Source: Luteibacter pinisoli
Lineage (GTDB): Bacteria; Pseudomonadota; Gammaproteobacteria; Xanthomonadales; Rhodanobacteraceae
NCBI RefSeq assembly: GCF_006385595.1
Contig: NZ_CP041046.1
Location: 992,001 to 1,056,000 of the forward strand
DNA: 64,000 nt
Direction of reading: 5' to 3'
Every line of letters starts with the position of its first letter. The first letter of the stretch is position 1. Made by a program: the position numbers and the translations under genes. This document shows positions 50,541-59,936 of the stretch, piece by piece. A model generated the notes under the pieces. That model made no database searches, had not been told where the DNA came from, and saw only the letters and a program-made list of their open reading frames with translations.

Positions 50541-52352
50541 ATGCAGTCTTCCGCGATCGACCTCCTTCATTCCGTTTTCGGCTATCCCGCGTTCCGGGGC
50601 CAACAGCAGGCCATCGTCGAGGAAGTCGCCGCGGGCGGTGACGCCCTGGTGCTCATGCCCACCGGCGGCGGCAAGTCATTGTGTTTCCAGATCCCCGCGC
50701 TCATGCGTTACGGCACCGGCATCGTCGTGTCGCCGCTGATCGCCCTGATGCAGGACCAGGTTGACGCGCTGGTCGAAGCCGGCGTGAAGGCGCGCTACCT
50801 CAATTCCAGCCTGGATGCGCTCACCCAGCGCGAGGTGGAAGAGCAATTGCTCGCCGGCGACCTGGACATGCTCTACGTGGCGCCCGAACGCCTGCTCACC
50901 CCGCGCTTCCTCGCGTTGCTCGACCGCATCCCCATCGCGCTGTTCGCCATCGACGAGGCGCACTGCGTCTCGCAGTGGGGCCACGATTTCCGCCCGGAAT
51001 ACCGCGAACTCACCCTGCTGCACGAGCGCTTCCCGGAAGTGCCACGCATCGCGCTGACCGCCACGGCGGACGACCGCACGCGCGAGGAAATCGTCGAGCG
51101 CCTCCGCCTCACCGAGGCCCGCCGTTTCGTTTCCAGCTTCGATCGCCCGAACATCCGCTACCGCGTCGCGCCGCGGCAGAACGCGCGCCGGCAGCTGCTG
51201 GATTTCCTCGATGCGCACCGTGGCGATGCGGGCATCGTGTATTGCCTGAGCCGACGCAAGGTGGACGAAACCGCCGCGTGGCTCGCCGAGGCGGGCGTGG
51301 ATGCGCTGCCGTACCACGCGGGCCTCGACCCGGAAACGCGTACGCGCCACCAGCAGCGCTTCCTGCGCGAAGACGGCATCGTCATGGTGGCCACCGTCGC
51401 GTTTGGCATGGGCATCGACAAACCCGACGTGCGCTTCGTGGCGCATCTCGACCTGCCGCGCAGCATGGAAGGCTATTACCAGGAAACCGGCCGCGCCGGC
51501 CGCGATGGCCTGCCCGCGGAAGCGTGGATGGTCTACGGCCTGGGCGATGTCGTGACCATGAGCCAGATGATCGCGCAGTCCGAATCCGGCGACGATCGCA
51601 AACGCATCGAGCGCGCCAAGCTCGATAGCCTGCTCGGCTACGCGGAAGCGACCCGGTGCCGCCGGCAGCTGCTGCTCGAGGCGTTTGCCGAGCCACATGC
51701 AGGAAACTGCGCCAATTGCGACAACTGCCTGGTGCCGCCGAAAACCTGGGACGCGACGCTGGCCGCGCAAAAGGCGATGTCGGCCATCTACCGCAGTGGC
51801 CAGCGCTACGGTGCCGGCCACCTCATCGACATCCTCCGCGGTGACGTGGCGGAGCGCGTGCGCGAACTGGGCCACGACAAGCTCAGCGTGTTTGGTGTCG
51901 GCGCGGACATGGACGCCACCCAGTGGCGTTCGGTGTTCCGCCAGTTGCTGGCCGCAGGACTGGTCGAAGCCGACCCGGAAGGCTACGGCACGTTGCGCCT
52001 GTCATCGCAGAGCGGCCCCGTACTGAAGGGCGAGCGCAAGGTGGAACTGCGCGAGGACGCCCGCCCGGCCAAGGGCCGGCGCACGCGCAGCAGCGCACCG
52101 GCCGCGGGCGCCTCCCTCGGCATCGAGGCGACGGAAGAGCCGTTGTGGAACGACCTGCGCCGCGTGCGTGCCGAACTGGCGAAGGCCCAGGGCGTGCCCG
52201 CGTATGTCATCTTCCATGACGCGACGCTGCTGGCGATGCTGCGCGGACTCCCGCAGGATGAAGACGAACTGTCGGCGATCAGCGGCGTCGGCGAGAGCAA
52301 GCTCAAGCGTTACGGCAAGGATTTCCTGGCGGTGTTGACCGCGGCCGGGTAG
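50541..52352 (+). CDS. recQ: ATP-dependent DNA helicase RecQ
   Basis: 603 residues. Superfamily 2 motifs: LMPTGGGKSLCFQ (Walker A), AIDEAHCVSQWGHDFRPEY (DEAH and aromatic-rich loop), TATADDRTR, and QETGRAGRDGLP (motif VI). The RQC zinc cysteines (TRCRR then NCANCDNC), winged helix and a C-terminal HRDC domain (about 525-600) are present. RecQ unwinds DNA 3' to 5' in recombination and fork repair. Length is standard. Confidence 0.97.
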   Translation: MQSSAIDLLHSVFGYPAFRGQQQAIVEEVAAGGDALVLMPTGGGKSLCFQIPALMRYGTGIVVSPLIALMQDQVDALVEAGVKARYLNSSLDALTQREVEEQLLAGDLDMLYVAPERLLTPRFLALLDRIPIALFAIDEAHCVSQWGHDFRPEYRELTLLHERFPEVPRIALTATADDRTREEIVERLRLTEARRFVSSFDRPNIRYRVAPRQNARRQLLDFLDAHRGDAGIVYCLSRRKVDETAAWLAEAGVDALPYHAGLDPETRTRHQQRFLREDGIVMVATVAFGMGIDKPDVRFVAHLDLPRSMEGYYQETGRAGRDGLPAEAWMVYGLGDVVTMSQMIAQSESGDDRKRIERAKLDSLLGYAEATRCRRQLLLEAFAEPHAGNCANCDNCLVPPKTWDATLAAQKAMSAIYRSGQRYGAGHLIDILRGDVAERVRELGHDKLSVFGVGADMDATQWRSVFRQLLAAGLVEADPEGYGTLRLSSQSGPVLKGERKVELREDARPAKGRRTRSSAPAAGASLGIEATEEPLWNDLRRVRAELAKAQGVPAYVIFHDATLLAMLRGLPQDEDELSAISGVGESKLKRYGKDFLAVLTAAG

Positions 52353-52473
52353 TGCCCTCGATCGATATGAGGTTATTCTCAAGTCCGCGCCGCTATTGAA
52401 AAAATCGTGCCGTCGCGCTTGCATCGGACGGGACGCGTCCCCAACCCTTAGGGGCTGACCCAGGGAGCCGCCC

Positions 52474-54126
52474 ATGCACGACGCTACGCCACTCATCGCC
52501 ACCATTGTCGGTGGACTCGTCCTGGCCTTCATCTTCGGCGCCATCGCGAACCGCATCCGCCTGCCGGTCATTGCCGGGTACCTGGTCGCCGGCGTGGTGG
52601 CCGGGCCGTTCACCCCGGGCTACGTCGCCGATGCGCATATCGCACAGGAGCTCGCCGACCTCGGCGTCATCCTGCTGATGTTCGGCGTGGGCCTGCACTT
52701 CTCCCTGAAAGACCTCCTCTCGGTAAAGAACATTTCCATTCCCGGTGCCGCCGTGCAGATGGGCGTGGCAACGGGACTGGGCATGCTGCTGGGCTGGGGC
52801 CTCGGCTGGCCCATGGTGCAGGGCTTCGTCTTTGGCCTGGCGTTGTCCGTGGCCAGCACGGTGGTCCTGCTGCGCGCGATGGAAGAGCGCCGACTGCTCG
52901 ACAGCGACCGCGGCCGCATCGCGGTCGGCTGGCTGATTGTCGAAGACCTTGCGATGGTGCTGGCGCTGGTGCTGCTACCGGCGCTGGCGGGGTTCCTCGG
53001 CGAAGGCAAATCCGGCCCCACGCCGGGCATGGGTGAGCTGGTGCAGACCGTCGCCATCACCATCGGCAAGGTGGTGTTGTTCGTCGCGGTGATGCTGATC
53101 ATCGGCAAGCGCGCCATCCCCTGGATGCTCCAGGCCGTGTCCGGCACCGGTTCACGTGAACTGTTCCGCCTGGCCGTGCTCGCCATCGCGCTGGGCGTCG
53201 CCTTCGGCGCCGCGCACCTGTTCGATGTGTCCTTCGAGTTGGGCGCGTTCTTCGCCGGCATGATGATGGGTGAGTCGAAGCTCTCCCAGCAGGCCGCGGA
53301 AGAAACGCTGCCATTGCGCGATGCGTTTGCCGTGCTGTTCTTCGTCTCCATCGGCATGCTGTTCAATCCGCATGTGCTCGTGGCCCAGCCGTGGCTGGTG
53401 CTGGCGGCGTGCCTGATCATCATCGTCGGCAAGTCCGCGGCGGCGTTCGCCATCGTGCGCATGTTCGGCCGCCCGACGAAGACGGCACTCACCATTGCCA
53501 CCAGCCTCGCGCAGATCGGCGAGTTCTCCTTCATCCTCGCCGGGCTGGGTGTCTCGCTGGGGCTGATCAGCGCAGAGGCGCGCGACATCCTGCTCGCCGC
53601 GGCCATCGTCTCCATCCTGGTCAATCCGCTGCTCTTCGTGGCGCTGGATAAATGGGTGGCGAAGCACGATGCGGACGCCCCGGACGAGCATCCGCAGATG
53701 CGTGGGCACACGGTGCTGGTCGGCTTTGGTCGCGTCGGTCGCCGCGTGTTCGCCGAGCTGCGTGCCACCGGCGCGCCGATCCTGGTGATCGAGACCGACG
53801 AAGATGCGGTACGCGAACTTCGTGAATCGGGCGGGGCGGATATCGTGATCGGCAATGCCGCGGCCGCGCCCGTGCTGGCCGAGGCCAACCTTGGCTCGGC
53901 GCGTGCGCTCATCGTGGCGGTGCCGGATCCTTTCGAGGGCGGCCAGGTGGTGCGCGCCGCCCGCGCCGCGCGGCCGGACCTGCCGATCGTCGCCCGCGCG
54001 CATTCGCCGGATTGCGTGAGCCATCTTGCCGGCCTGGGTGCCAGTGAAGTGATCTATGGCGAACAGGAGCTCGCCCGGAGCATGTTCGAGGCCTCGCTAC
54101 CGAAGCCCTCGCACGCGGGGCACTGA
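52474..54126 (+). CDS. CPA2-family cation:proton antiporter with RCK (TrkA-N) domain
   Basis: 550 residues: twelve or so membrane helices (1-395) followed by a TrkA-N nucleotide-binding domain (about 408-530; VLVGFGRVGRRVFAEL). The membrane part has FGVGLHFSLKDLL, SVASTVVLLRAMEERRLLDS and FFVSIGMLFNP. It is closest in layout to YbaL/KefB-type potassium or sodium/proton antiporters; ion and ligand are not determined. GGGAG precedes the ATG. Transcribed in the same direction as recQ but with a 120-bp gap. Confidence 0.9.
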   Translation: MHDATPLIATIVGGLVLAFIFGAIANRIRLPVIAGYLVAGVVAGPFTPGYVADAHIAQELADLGVILLMFGVGLHFSLKDLLSVKNISIPGAAVQMGVATGLGMLLGWGLGWPMVQGFVFGLALSVASTVVLLRAMEERRLLDSDRGRIAVGWLIVEDLAMVLALVLLPALAGFLGEGKSGPTPGMGELVQTVAITIGKVVLFVAVMLIIGKRAIPWMLQAVSGTGSRELFRLAVLAIALGVAFGAAHLFDVSFELGAFFAGMMMGESKLSQQAAEETLPLRDAFAVLFFVSIGMLFNPHVLVAQPWLVLAACLIIIVGKSAAAFAIVRMFGRPTKTALTIATSLAQIGEFSFILAGLGVSLGLISAEARDILLAAAIVSILVNPLLFVALDKWVAKHDADAPDEHPQMRGHTVLVGFGRVGRRVFAELRATGAPILVIETDEDAVRELRESGGADIVIGNAAAAPVLAEANLGSARALIVAVPDPFEGGQVVRAARAARPDLPIVARAHSPDCVSHLAGLGASEVIYGEQELARSMFEASLPKPSHAGH

Positions 54127-54265
54127 TCCGGGGCTGCCCGGGTCGCAAGATCCTGAAGCGGGTTTCACTCTCTGCGGCACGCCTGCCCAAGACACCGCCG
54201 GATACATCGCCCTAACGTTTCGCTGGCTAACGTGATCAGGTTAGCCACAGCGAAACGGAGAGACG

Positions 54266-56092
54266 ATGGCATCCCGGATCGAAGATTACGCCATGCTCGG
54301 CAATTGCCGTAGCGCCGCCCTGGTCGCGCGAAACGGCTCGATTGACTGGCTGTGCCTGCCACGGTTCGACTCGGCCGCGTGTTTTGCCGCGCTGCTGGGC
54401 GATGAGAACAACGGACGCTGGGCGCTGGCCCCGGCCGACCCGGACGCCACCTGCACACGCCAGTACATCGACGGCAGCCTTGTGCTGGAAACAGAGTGGA
54501 CCACGGCCACCGGCAAGGCCCGCGTCGTTGACTTCATGCCGTTCGCCGGCGAGCAAGTGGGGATCACCCGCATCGTCGAGGGCATCAGCGGGCGGGTGGA
54601 CTTCGAAAGCCGGCTCACCGTCCGCTTCGACTACGGCAACACGCTGCCGTGGGTGACCTCGCGCGACGATGGCACCCTCTCGGCGGTGGCCGGCCCCGAC
54701 ATGATGGTGCTGCGGACCGCCGTGGAGATGGAAGGCGAGGGCATGGAGAGCGTGGGCCGCTTCAGCGTTGGCCCCGGCGATTCCGCCCCGTTCGTCATGG
54801 CCTGGGGCCCGTCGCACCTGCCGGTGCCCGAGCCGCTTGATCCAAAGCGGGCGCTGGACGACTCGCTTGCCTATTGGGAGGCCTGGTCCAACCGTTGCAA
54901 TGACAGTGGTGAATGGAGCGACATCGTCCGCCGTTCGCTGATCGTGCTGAAAGGCCTGAGCTACGAACCCACCGGCGGCATCGTCGCCGCGCCCACCACC
55001 TCCCTGCCGGAACAGTTCGGCGGCGAGCGCAACTGGGATTACCGTTTCTGCTGGGCCCGCGATGCCACCTTCGTGCTGTCTGCGCTGGTAAACGCGGGTT
55101 ACCACGATGAGGCCAGCGCCTGGCGCGACTGGGTGCGCCGCGCCGTGGCCGGATCGCCCGGCCAGCTGCAGGTGATGTATGGCCTGGCCGGTGAGCGCCG
55201 GCTCGAGGAGTACGAGCTCCCCTGGTTGAAGGGTTACGAAGGGGCGCGCCCGGTGCGCGTCGGTAACGCCGCCTCCAGCCAGTTCCAGCTGGATATCTTC
55301 GGTGAGCTGATCGGCGCGTTCTCGCATGCGATGAAGCACGGCGTGGTGCTCCACCCCGAGGCCGACAATGTGCAGGCCGTGTTCCTCGACCATCTCGCCG
55401 ACATCTGGCGCCACCCGGACGAAGGCATCTGGGAGATCCGTGGCGAGCCGCGCCACTTCGTCCACTCCAAGGTCATGGCCTGGCTGGCGTTCGCCCGCGC
55501 CGCCGAGCAGAAGCGCGAAGGCCTGGATCCGCATTACGTCCGCCGCTGGCGCAGCATCGCCGACGAGATCAAGGCCGACATCCTGGCCAAGGGCGTGGAC
55601 CCGGTCCGTGGCTGCTTCACCCAGTCGTACGGCTCCACCGAGCTGGATGCCAGCCTGTTGCTGGTGACACTCACCGATTTCCTGCCGCCGGATGATCCTC
55701 GCATCGTGGCCACCGTGCGCGCCATCGAGGAAGACCTGCTCGTGGCCGGCTTCGTTCGTCGCTATGACACCCGTTCCGGTGTCGACGGGCTGCCGCCGGG
55801 CGAGGGCGAATTCCTGCCGTGCAGCTTCTGGCTGGTGGAGAATTACGTGATGCTGGGCCGGATGGATGAAGCCCGTGCACTTTTCGAGCGACTCATCGGG
55901 CTCACGAACGACCTCGGCCTGCTCGCGGAGGAGTACGATCCCCGGACAAAACGCCTGTTGGGCAATTTCCCACAAGCCTTTTCGCACGTCGCGTTAGTAA
56001 ATGCCGCCTTTAGCCTGGCGCATGGTTACAGTGCGACGGCTGACATCCACGCCACCCCCGAATCCACCGTTCCCCAAGGAGTCCGTGCATGA
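54266..56092 (+). CDS. Glycoside hydrolase family 15 protein (glucoamylase/trehalase-like)
   Basis: 608 residues. The N-terminal beta domain opens with IEDYAMLGNCRSAALVARNG; the (alpha/alpha)6 barrel carries GERNWDYRFCWARDATF and EFLPCSFWLVENYVMLGR, the usual positions of the catalytic acid/base region. No signal peptide, so cytoplasmic. GH15 enzymes of this bacterial type hydrolyse alpha-glucosides including trehalose. The stop overlaps the zwf start (ATGA), coupling glucose release to G6P oxidation. A ribosome binding site (GGAGAGACG) precedes the ATG. Confidence 0.92.
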   Translation: MASRIEDYAMLGNCRSAALVARNGSIDWLCLPRFDSAACFAALLGDENNGRWALAPADPDATCTRQYIDGSLVLETEWTTATGKARVVDFMPFAGEQVGITRIVEGISGRVDFESRLTVRFDYGNTLPWVTSRDDGTLSAVAGPDMMVLRTAVEMEGEGMESVGRFSVGPGDSAPFVMAWGPSHLPVPEPLDPKRALDDSLAYWEAWSNRCNDSGEWSDIVRRSLIVLKGLSYEPTGGIVAAPTTSLPEQFGGERNWDYRFCWARDATFVLSALVNAGYHDEASAWRDWVRRAVAGSPGQLQVMYGLAGERRLEEYELPWLKGYEGARPVRVGNAASSQFQLDIFGELIGAFSHAMKHGVVLHPEADNVQAVFLDHLADIWRHPDEGIWEIRGEPRHFVHSKVMAWLAFARAAEQKREGLDPHYVRRWRSIADEIKADILAKGVDPVRGCFTQSYGSTELDASLLLVTLTDFLPPDDPRIVATVRAIEEDLLVAGFVRRYDTRSGVDGLPPGEGEFLPCSFWLVENYVMLGRMDEARALFERLIGLTNDLGLLAEEYDPRTKRLLGNFPQAFSHVALVNAAFSLAHGYSATADIHATPESTVPQGVRA

Positions 56093-57927
56093 GCCCAGCC
56101 CAACCGAAGCGCGCTACATCCCGCGCTCACCCGGCCGACCCGTGTACCGTCGTGATCTTCGGCGCCGCCGGTGACCTCACCAGCCGCCTCGTCGTCCCCG
56201 CGCTATACAACATGCGCCGTACCGGCCTGCTGTCCGACAACTTTGCCATCGTGGGTTTCAACCACGGCAAGATGTCCGACAACGCCTGGAAGAACAACCT
56301 GCACAAATCGCTGGAGCGCTACGTCTCCGGCGCTGGCCAGCATCTCGATGAAGAGGCCTGGGGCTGGCTCGGCAGCCAGATGACCTACTTCCCGGGCGAT
56401 TTCGATGATGCGTCGTCGTTCCAGGCCCTGGCGACGAAGCTGAAGGAGATCGACCGCAAGCGCGGCACCCAGGGCAACGTCCTGTTCTACCTCGCCACGC
56501 CCGAGCGTTTCTTCGGCGACGTGATCGAACAGCTGCGCGATGCCGGGCTGACCCAGGACGGCGGCGCAGATAGCGGCCACTGGCGCCGCGTCATCATCGA
56601 GAAGCCGTTCGGCCACGACCTGGCCTCGGCCAATGCCCTGAACGAGCGCATCCTGAAGGTGCTGCGCGAAGACCAGATCTACCGCATCGACCACTTCCTC
56701 GGTAAGGAAACGGTGCAGAACATCATGGCCTTCCGTTTCGCGAACGGCCTGTTCGAGCCGATCTGGAATCGCGACCGCATCGACCACGTGCAGATCACCG
56801 TGGCCGAAACCGTGGGCGTGGAGCGTCGTGGCTCGTTCTACGAGCAGACCGGCGCCATGCGCGACATGGTGCCCAACCACCTGTTCCAGCTGCTGGCCAT
56901 GGTGGCCATGGAGCCGCCGACCTCGTTTGATGCCGAAGCCGTGCGCACGCGCAAGGCCGAAGTCATCGAGGCGATCCGGCCGATTTCCCCGGAGGATGCG
57001 GTGCGTGGCCAGTACGGCCCGGGCGCGGTGAACAGCGAGCTGGCCCGCGCCTACCGCGACGAGCCGGACGTGGCGCCGGACTCGGTCACGGAAACCTTCG
57101 TGGCCATGAAGCTCTCCATCGATACCTGGCGCTGGTCGGGCGTGCCGTTCTACCTGCGTACCGGCAAGCACATGGGCCGCCGCACCACCGAGATCGCCAT
57201 CCGCTTCAAGAGCGCGCCCATGGCGCCGTTCCGTGGCACCGGCATGGATGCGTTCGGCCCCGACTGGCTGGTGCTGCAGATCCAGCCGGACGAGGGCATC
57301 TCGTTGCAGTTCGACGTGAAGCGTCCTGGCCCGCGGGTGGAGCTTGCCCCGGTGCGCATGGACTTCAAGTACGCCGACTGGTTCCGCGCCGAGCCGAACG
57401 TGGGCTACGAAACGCTGCTGTACGACTGCATGACCGGCGACGCGACGCTGTTCCAGCGCGCGGACATGGTCGAGGCGTGCTGGCGCGCCGTGCAGCCCGT
57501 GCTCGATGACTGGGCGCAGCGCACGCCGGCGGATTTCCCGAACTACGCCTCCGGCAGCGCGGGCCCGGCGTCGTCGGACACGTTGCTGGCCATGGGTGGC
57601 CGTTCGTGGCGTCCGCTGAATACCGGTACGGAACCGGCACGCCGTGCGGCTCGCCAGAAAGCGGAGTCGGGCACCGGCGTCCTGGCGACGAAGGAGCCGG
57701 CGCGTCCGTCGGCAGCGAAGCGTGCGGCGGCGAAGAAGTCGCTGCGTGCGGCCTCGGTGAAGAAGGCGTCGCCGGTTAAGAAGACGGCGGCGAAAAAAGC
57801 GACGGTGAAGAAGGCCGCCAAGAAGAAGGTGGCGGCGAAGAAGGCACCCGCGCGGAAGGCGGCACCGAAGAAGCGCGTGGCGGCGGCACGCAAGGCCGCC
57901 CCCGCGAAGCGTTCGCCGATAAAGTAA
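56089..57927 (+). CDS. zwf: Glucose-6-phosphate 1-dehydrogenase with a histone H1-like C-terminal tail
   Basis: 612 residues, against about 490 for usual bacterial G6PDH. Residues 17-508 are a normal enzyme: the NADP-binding FGAAGDLTSRLVVPALYN, the catalytic RIDHFLGKETVQN, IIEKPFGHDL and a terminal GGRSWRPL. From about 510 a 100-residue tail follows, first TATA-poor and Ser/Pro/Arg-rich, then Lys/Ala repeats (AAKK, VKKA, ARKAAPKK) like those of the MetJ fusion. The reading frame is continuous through the junction and ends just before a strong terminator. The enzyme opens the pentose phosphate/Entner-Doudoroff routes and makes NADPH; the role of the tail (DNA, RNA or polyphosphate binding, or localisation) is unknown. 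Confidence 0.95.
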   Translation: MSPAQPKRATSRAHPADPCTVVIFGAAGDLTSRLVVPALYNMRRTGLLSDNFAIVGFNHGKMSDNAWKNNLHKSLERYVSGAGQHLDEEAWGWLGSQMTYFPGDFDDASSFQALATKLKEIDRKRGTQGNVLFYLATPERFFGDVIEQLRDAGLTQDGGADSGHWRRVIIEKPFGHDLASANALNERILKVLREDQIYRIDHFLGKETVQNIMAFRFANGLFEPIWNRDRIDHVQITVAETVGVERRGSFYEQTGAMRDMVPNHLFQLLAMVAMEPPTSFDAEAVRTRKAEVIEAIRPISPEDAVRGQYGPGAVNSELARAYRDEPDVAPDSVTETFVAMKLSIDTWRWSGVPFYLRTGKHMGRRTTEIAIRFKSAPMAPFRGTGMDAFGPDWLVLQIQPDEGISLQFDVKRPGPRVELAPVRMDFKYADWFRAEPNVGYETLLYDCMTGDATLFQRADMVEACWRAVQPVLDDWAQRTPADFPNYASGSAGPASSDTLLAMGGRSWRPLNTGTEPARRAARQKAESGTGVLATKEPARPSAAKRAAAKKSLRAASVKKASPVKKTAAKKATVKKAAKKKVAAKKAPARKAAPKKRVAAARKAAPAKRSPIK

Positions 57928-57949
57928 TCACTCCACGACGCAACGAAAA

Positions 57950-57977
57950 AGCCGGCCCCCACAGGCCGGTTTTTTTT
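57950..57977 (+). terminator. Terminator after zwf
   Basis: CCGGCC / GGCCGG with flanking A:T pairs and a 6-base loop, followed by eight T. Confidence 0.88.
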
Positions 57978-57988
57978 ATGCGAGCTTT

Positions 57989-58014
57989 TTGTAGGAGCTC
58001 ACCCTGTGAGCGAC
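57989..58014 (+). repeat. REP-like element, variant
   Basis: TTGTAGGAG followed by the hairpin GCTCAC-CCT-GTGAGC and GACA. It shares the TTGTAGGAG head and GA tail with the REP-like repeats at 23.6-26.5 kb but has a different stem. Confidence 0.6.
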
Positions 58015-58036
58015 ATCTTTCGCAACAACACCCAAC

Positions 58037-58987
58037 TCAATGCGACGAAACAAACACCGCATCTTCAAATGCAGCCGGCAGCGCAAAGCTCTCCCGCATA
58101 CGCCGCGCTTCCGCCGCAGGCGTCGCCCCAAAAAGCCGACGGAACTCCCTGCTGAATTGCGATGCGCTGCTGTATCCCACCGCGTGGCCCGCGCTTTCCG
58201 CCGTGAGACCCTCGCGCACCATCAGCAGGCGCGCCTGATGAAGCCGCGTCGACTTGACGTATTGCATCGGCGATACGCGAGTGATGGCCTTGAAGTGGCT
58301 GTAGAAGCTTGGAGCGCTCATCCCTGCTTCTTCGGCGAGTCGTGCGACGTCGAGTGCGGAGGCGTAGGCGGTATGGATCATCCGGACCGCGCGGCTGATC
58401 TTGCCGAACTGCCCGCGCGTGGCCAGCGCTTCACGCATCGATGCACCCTGCGGCCCCGTGAGTACGCGGTAATAGATCTCTCGCAACAATCCGGGCCCCA
58501 ACACGGCCGCATCGAGCGGCTGCTGCAAGGCTTCCAGGAAGCGTTGCACCGAGATGTGCATGGTGTCGCTCATCGGCGTGGACATCATGCTTTGCGGTGC
58601 CTGCGCAGCGGTAGCGTGTCCAGTCTGGTCGATCTGCGCGGCGAGTTCGGCGGCGAGCGCGAAGTCGAGGTGCAGGTAGATGGCCAGTAGCGGGTGCTCG
58701 GCGGTGGCGTCGGTTTCCATGGTGAAGGGCACGGGGACCGATACAGCGAGGTAGTGGTGTTCGTCGTAGACGACCACCTGGTTACCGAAATAGCCGCGTT
58801 TGCGGCCCTGGCAGACGATGACGATGCCGGGATCGTAGAGGACAGGCGTGCGGGCGAGGGGGCGGTTGGAGCGGAGGATGCGAACGCCCGGTAGTGCGGT
58901 GAGGTTGTAGCCCTCCCGCGGGCCGAGCGCGTGCAACAGGGCTACCGTCCTGTTCGGGGCGACGGGAGCGGGTGGGTGCGGACTCAT
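58037..58987 (-). CDS. AraC-family transcriptional regulator
   Basis: 316 residues with an N-terminal AraC_N-type (PF06719) cupin domain (LYDPGIVIVCQGRKRGYFGN) and a C-terminal double HTH (VARLAEEAGMSAPSFYSHFK, then VGYSSASQFSREFRRLFG). It is divergent from the SDR gene 94 bp away; such AraC/SDR pairs are frequent, and regulation of the SDR is likely. Start 58987 (ATG) preferred to the TTG at 58999. Confidence 0.92.
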   Translation of the reverse strand: MSPHPPAPVAPNRTVALLHALGPREGYNLTALPGVRILRSNRPLARTPVLYDPGIVIVCQGRKRGYFGNQVVVYDEHHYLAVSVPVPFTMETDATAEHPLLAIYLHLDFALAAELAAQIDQTGHATAAQAPQSMMSTPMSDTMHISVQRFLEALQQPLDAAVLGPGLLREIYYRVLTGPQGASMREALATRGQFGKISRAVRMIHTAYASALDVARLAEEAGMSAPSFYSHFKAITRVSPMQYVKSTRLHQARLLMVREGLTAESAGHAVGYSSASQFSREFRRLFGATPAAEARRMRESFALPAAFEDAVFVSSH

Positions 58988-59081
58988 AGGTTTAGGCAAG
59001 AATCAAAGCGATTCATGGCTTATGGCCGGGTGAGGGTCGAGTCATTATGCACCCATCCCCATTCTCCCAAGGAGACCACCG

Positions 59082-59912
59082 ATGGCTACGAAGAACATCC
59101 TGCTCATCACCGGCGTCAGCAGCGGCTTTGGCCGAGCGCTGGCACAGGAGGCCCTTTCTGCTGGTCATGCCGTGGTGGGTACCGTGCGGAGCGAGGAAGC
59201 GCGCACGGCGTTCGAGGCGCTGCACCCGGCAGCGACGGCGCGCCTGCTCGACGTCACGGACTTCGACGCCATCGACGGCGTGGTCGCCGAGGTGGAGACA
59301 ACGGTTGGCCCGATCGACGTGCTGGTTAACAACGCCGGCTATGGCCACGAAGGCATCATGGAAGAATCGCCGCTGGCGGACCTGCGCCGGCAGTTTGATG
59401 TGAACGTGTTCGGGGCCGTGGCCATGATGAAGGCCGTGTTGCCTTATATGCGCCAGCGTCGCCGTGGTCACATCCTCAATATCACCTCAATGGGCGGGCA
59501 CATCACGGTGCCCGGCATCACCTACTACTGTGGCAGCAAGTTCGCGCTCGAGGGCATCTCCGAAGCCCTGGGTAAAGAGGTGGCATCGCTTGGCATCAAG
59601 GTCACGGCCGTGGCACCCGGCTCGTTCCGTACCGACTGGGCGGGGCGTTCGATGGTCCGCACGGAGCGCTCGATCCACGACTACGATGCCGTCTTCGATC
59701 CGATCCGCAAGGCGCGCGAAGAGAAGAGCGGCAAGCAACTGGGCGACCCGGTGAAGGCCGCGCGCGCCATGCTTGAGGTGATCGCTTCCGCGAACCCGCC
59801 AGCGCACCTGCTTCTTGGCAGTGACGCGCTGATGCTCGTGCGGGACAACCTGGCGTCCTTCGACGCGTCGGTGAGCGAGTGGGAAGCGCTGACCCGCTCA
59901 ACCGATGGATGA
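59082..59912 (+). CDS. Short-chain dehydrogenase/reductase
   Basis: 276 residues, classical SDR: cofactor motif TGVSSGFG, NNAGYG, catalytic Ser in NITSMGG and YxxxK as YCGSK. AAGGAG lies upstream of the ATG. NADP(H)-dependent oxidoreductase of unknown substrate, probably controlled by the divergent AraC regulator. Confidence 0.92.
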   Translation: MATKNILLITGVSSGFGRALAQEALSAGHAVVGTVRSEEARTAFEALHPAATARLLDVTDFDAIDGVVAEVETTVGPIDVLVNNAGYGHEGIMEESPLADLRRQFDVNVFGAVAMMKAVLPYMRQRRRGHILNITSMGGHITVPGITYYCGSKFALEGISEALGKEVASLGIKVTAVAPGSFRTDWAGRSMVRTERSIHDYDAVFDPIRKAREEKSGKQLGDPVKAARAMLEVIASANPPAHLLLGSDALMLVRDNLASFDASVSEWEALTRSTDG

Positions 59913-59936
59913 CTCGTCGCATCCCCCGCCAGGGCG

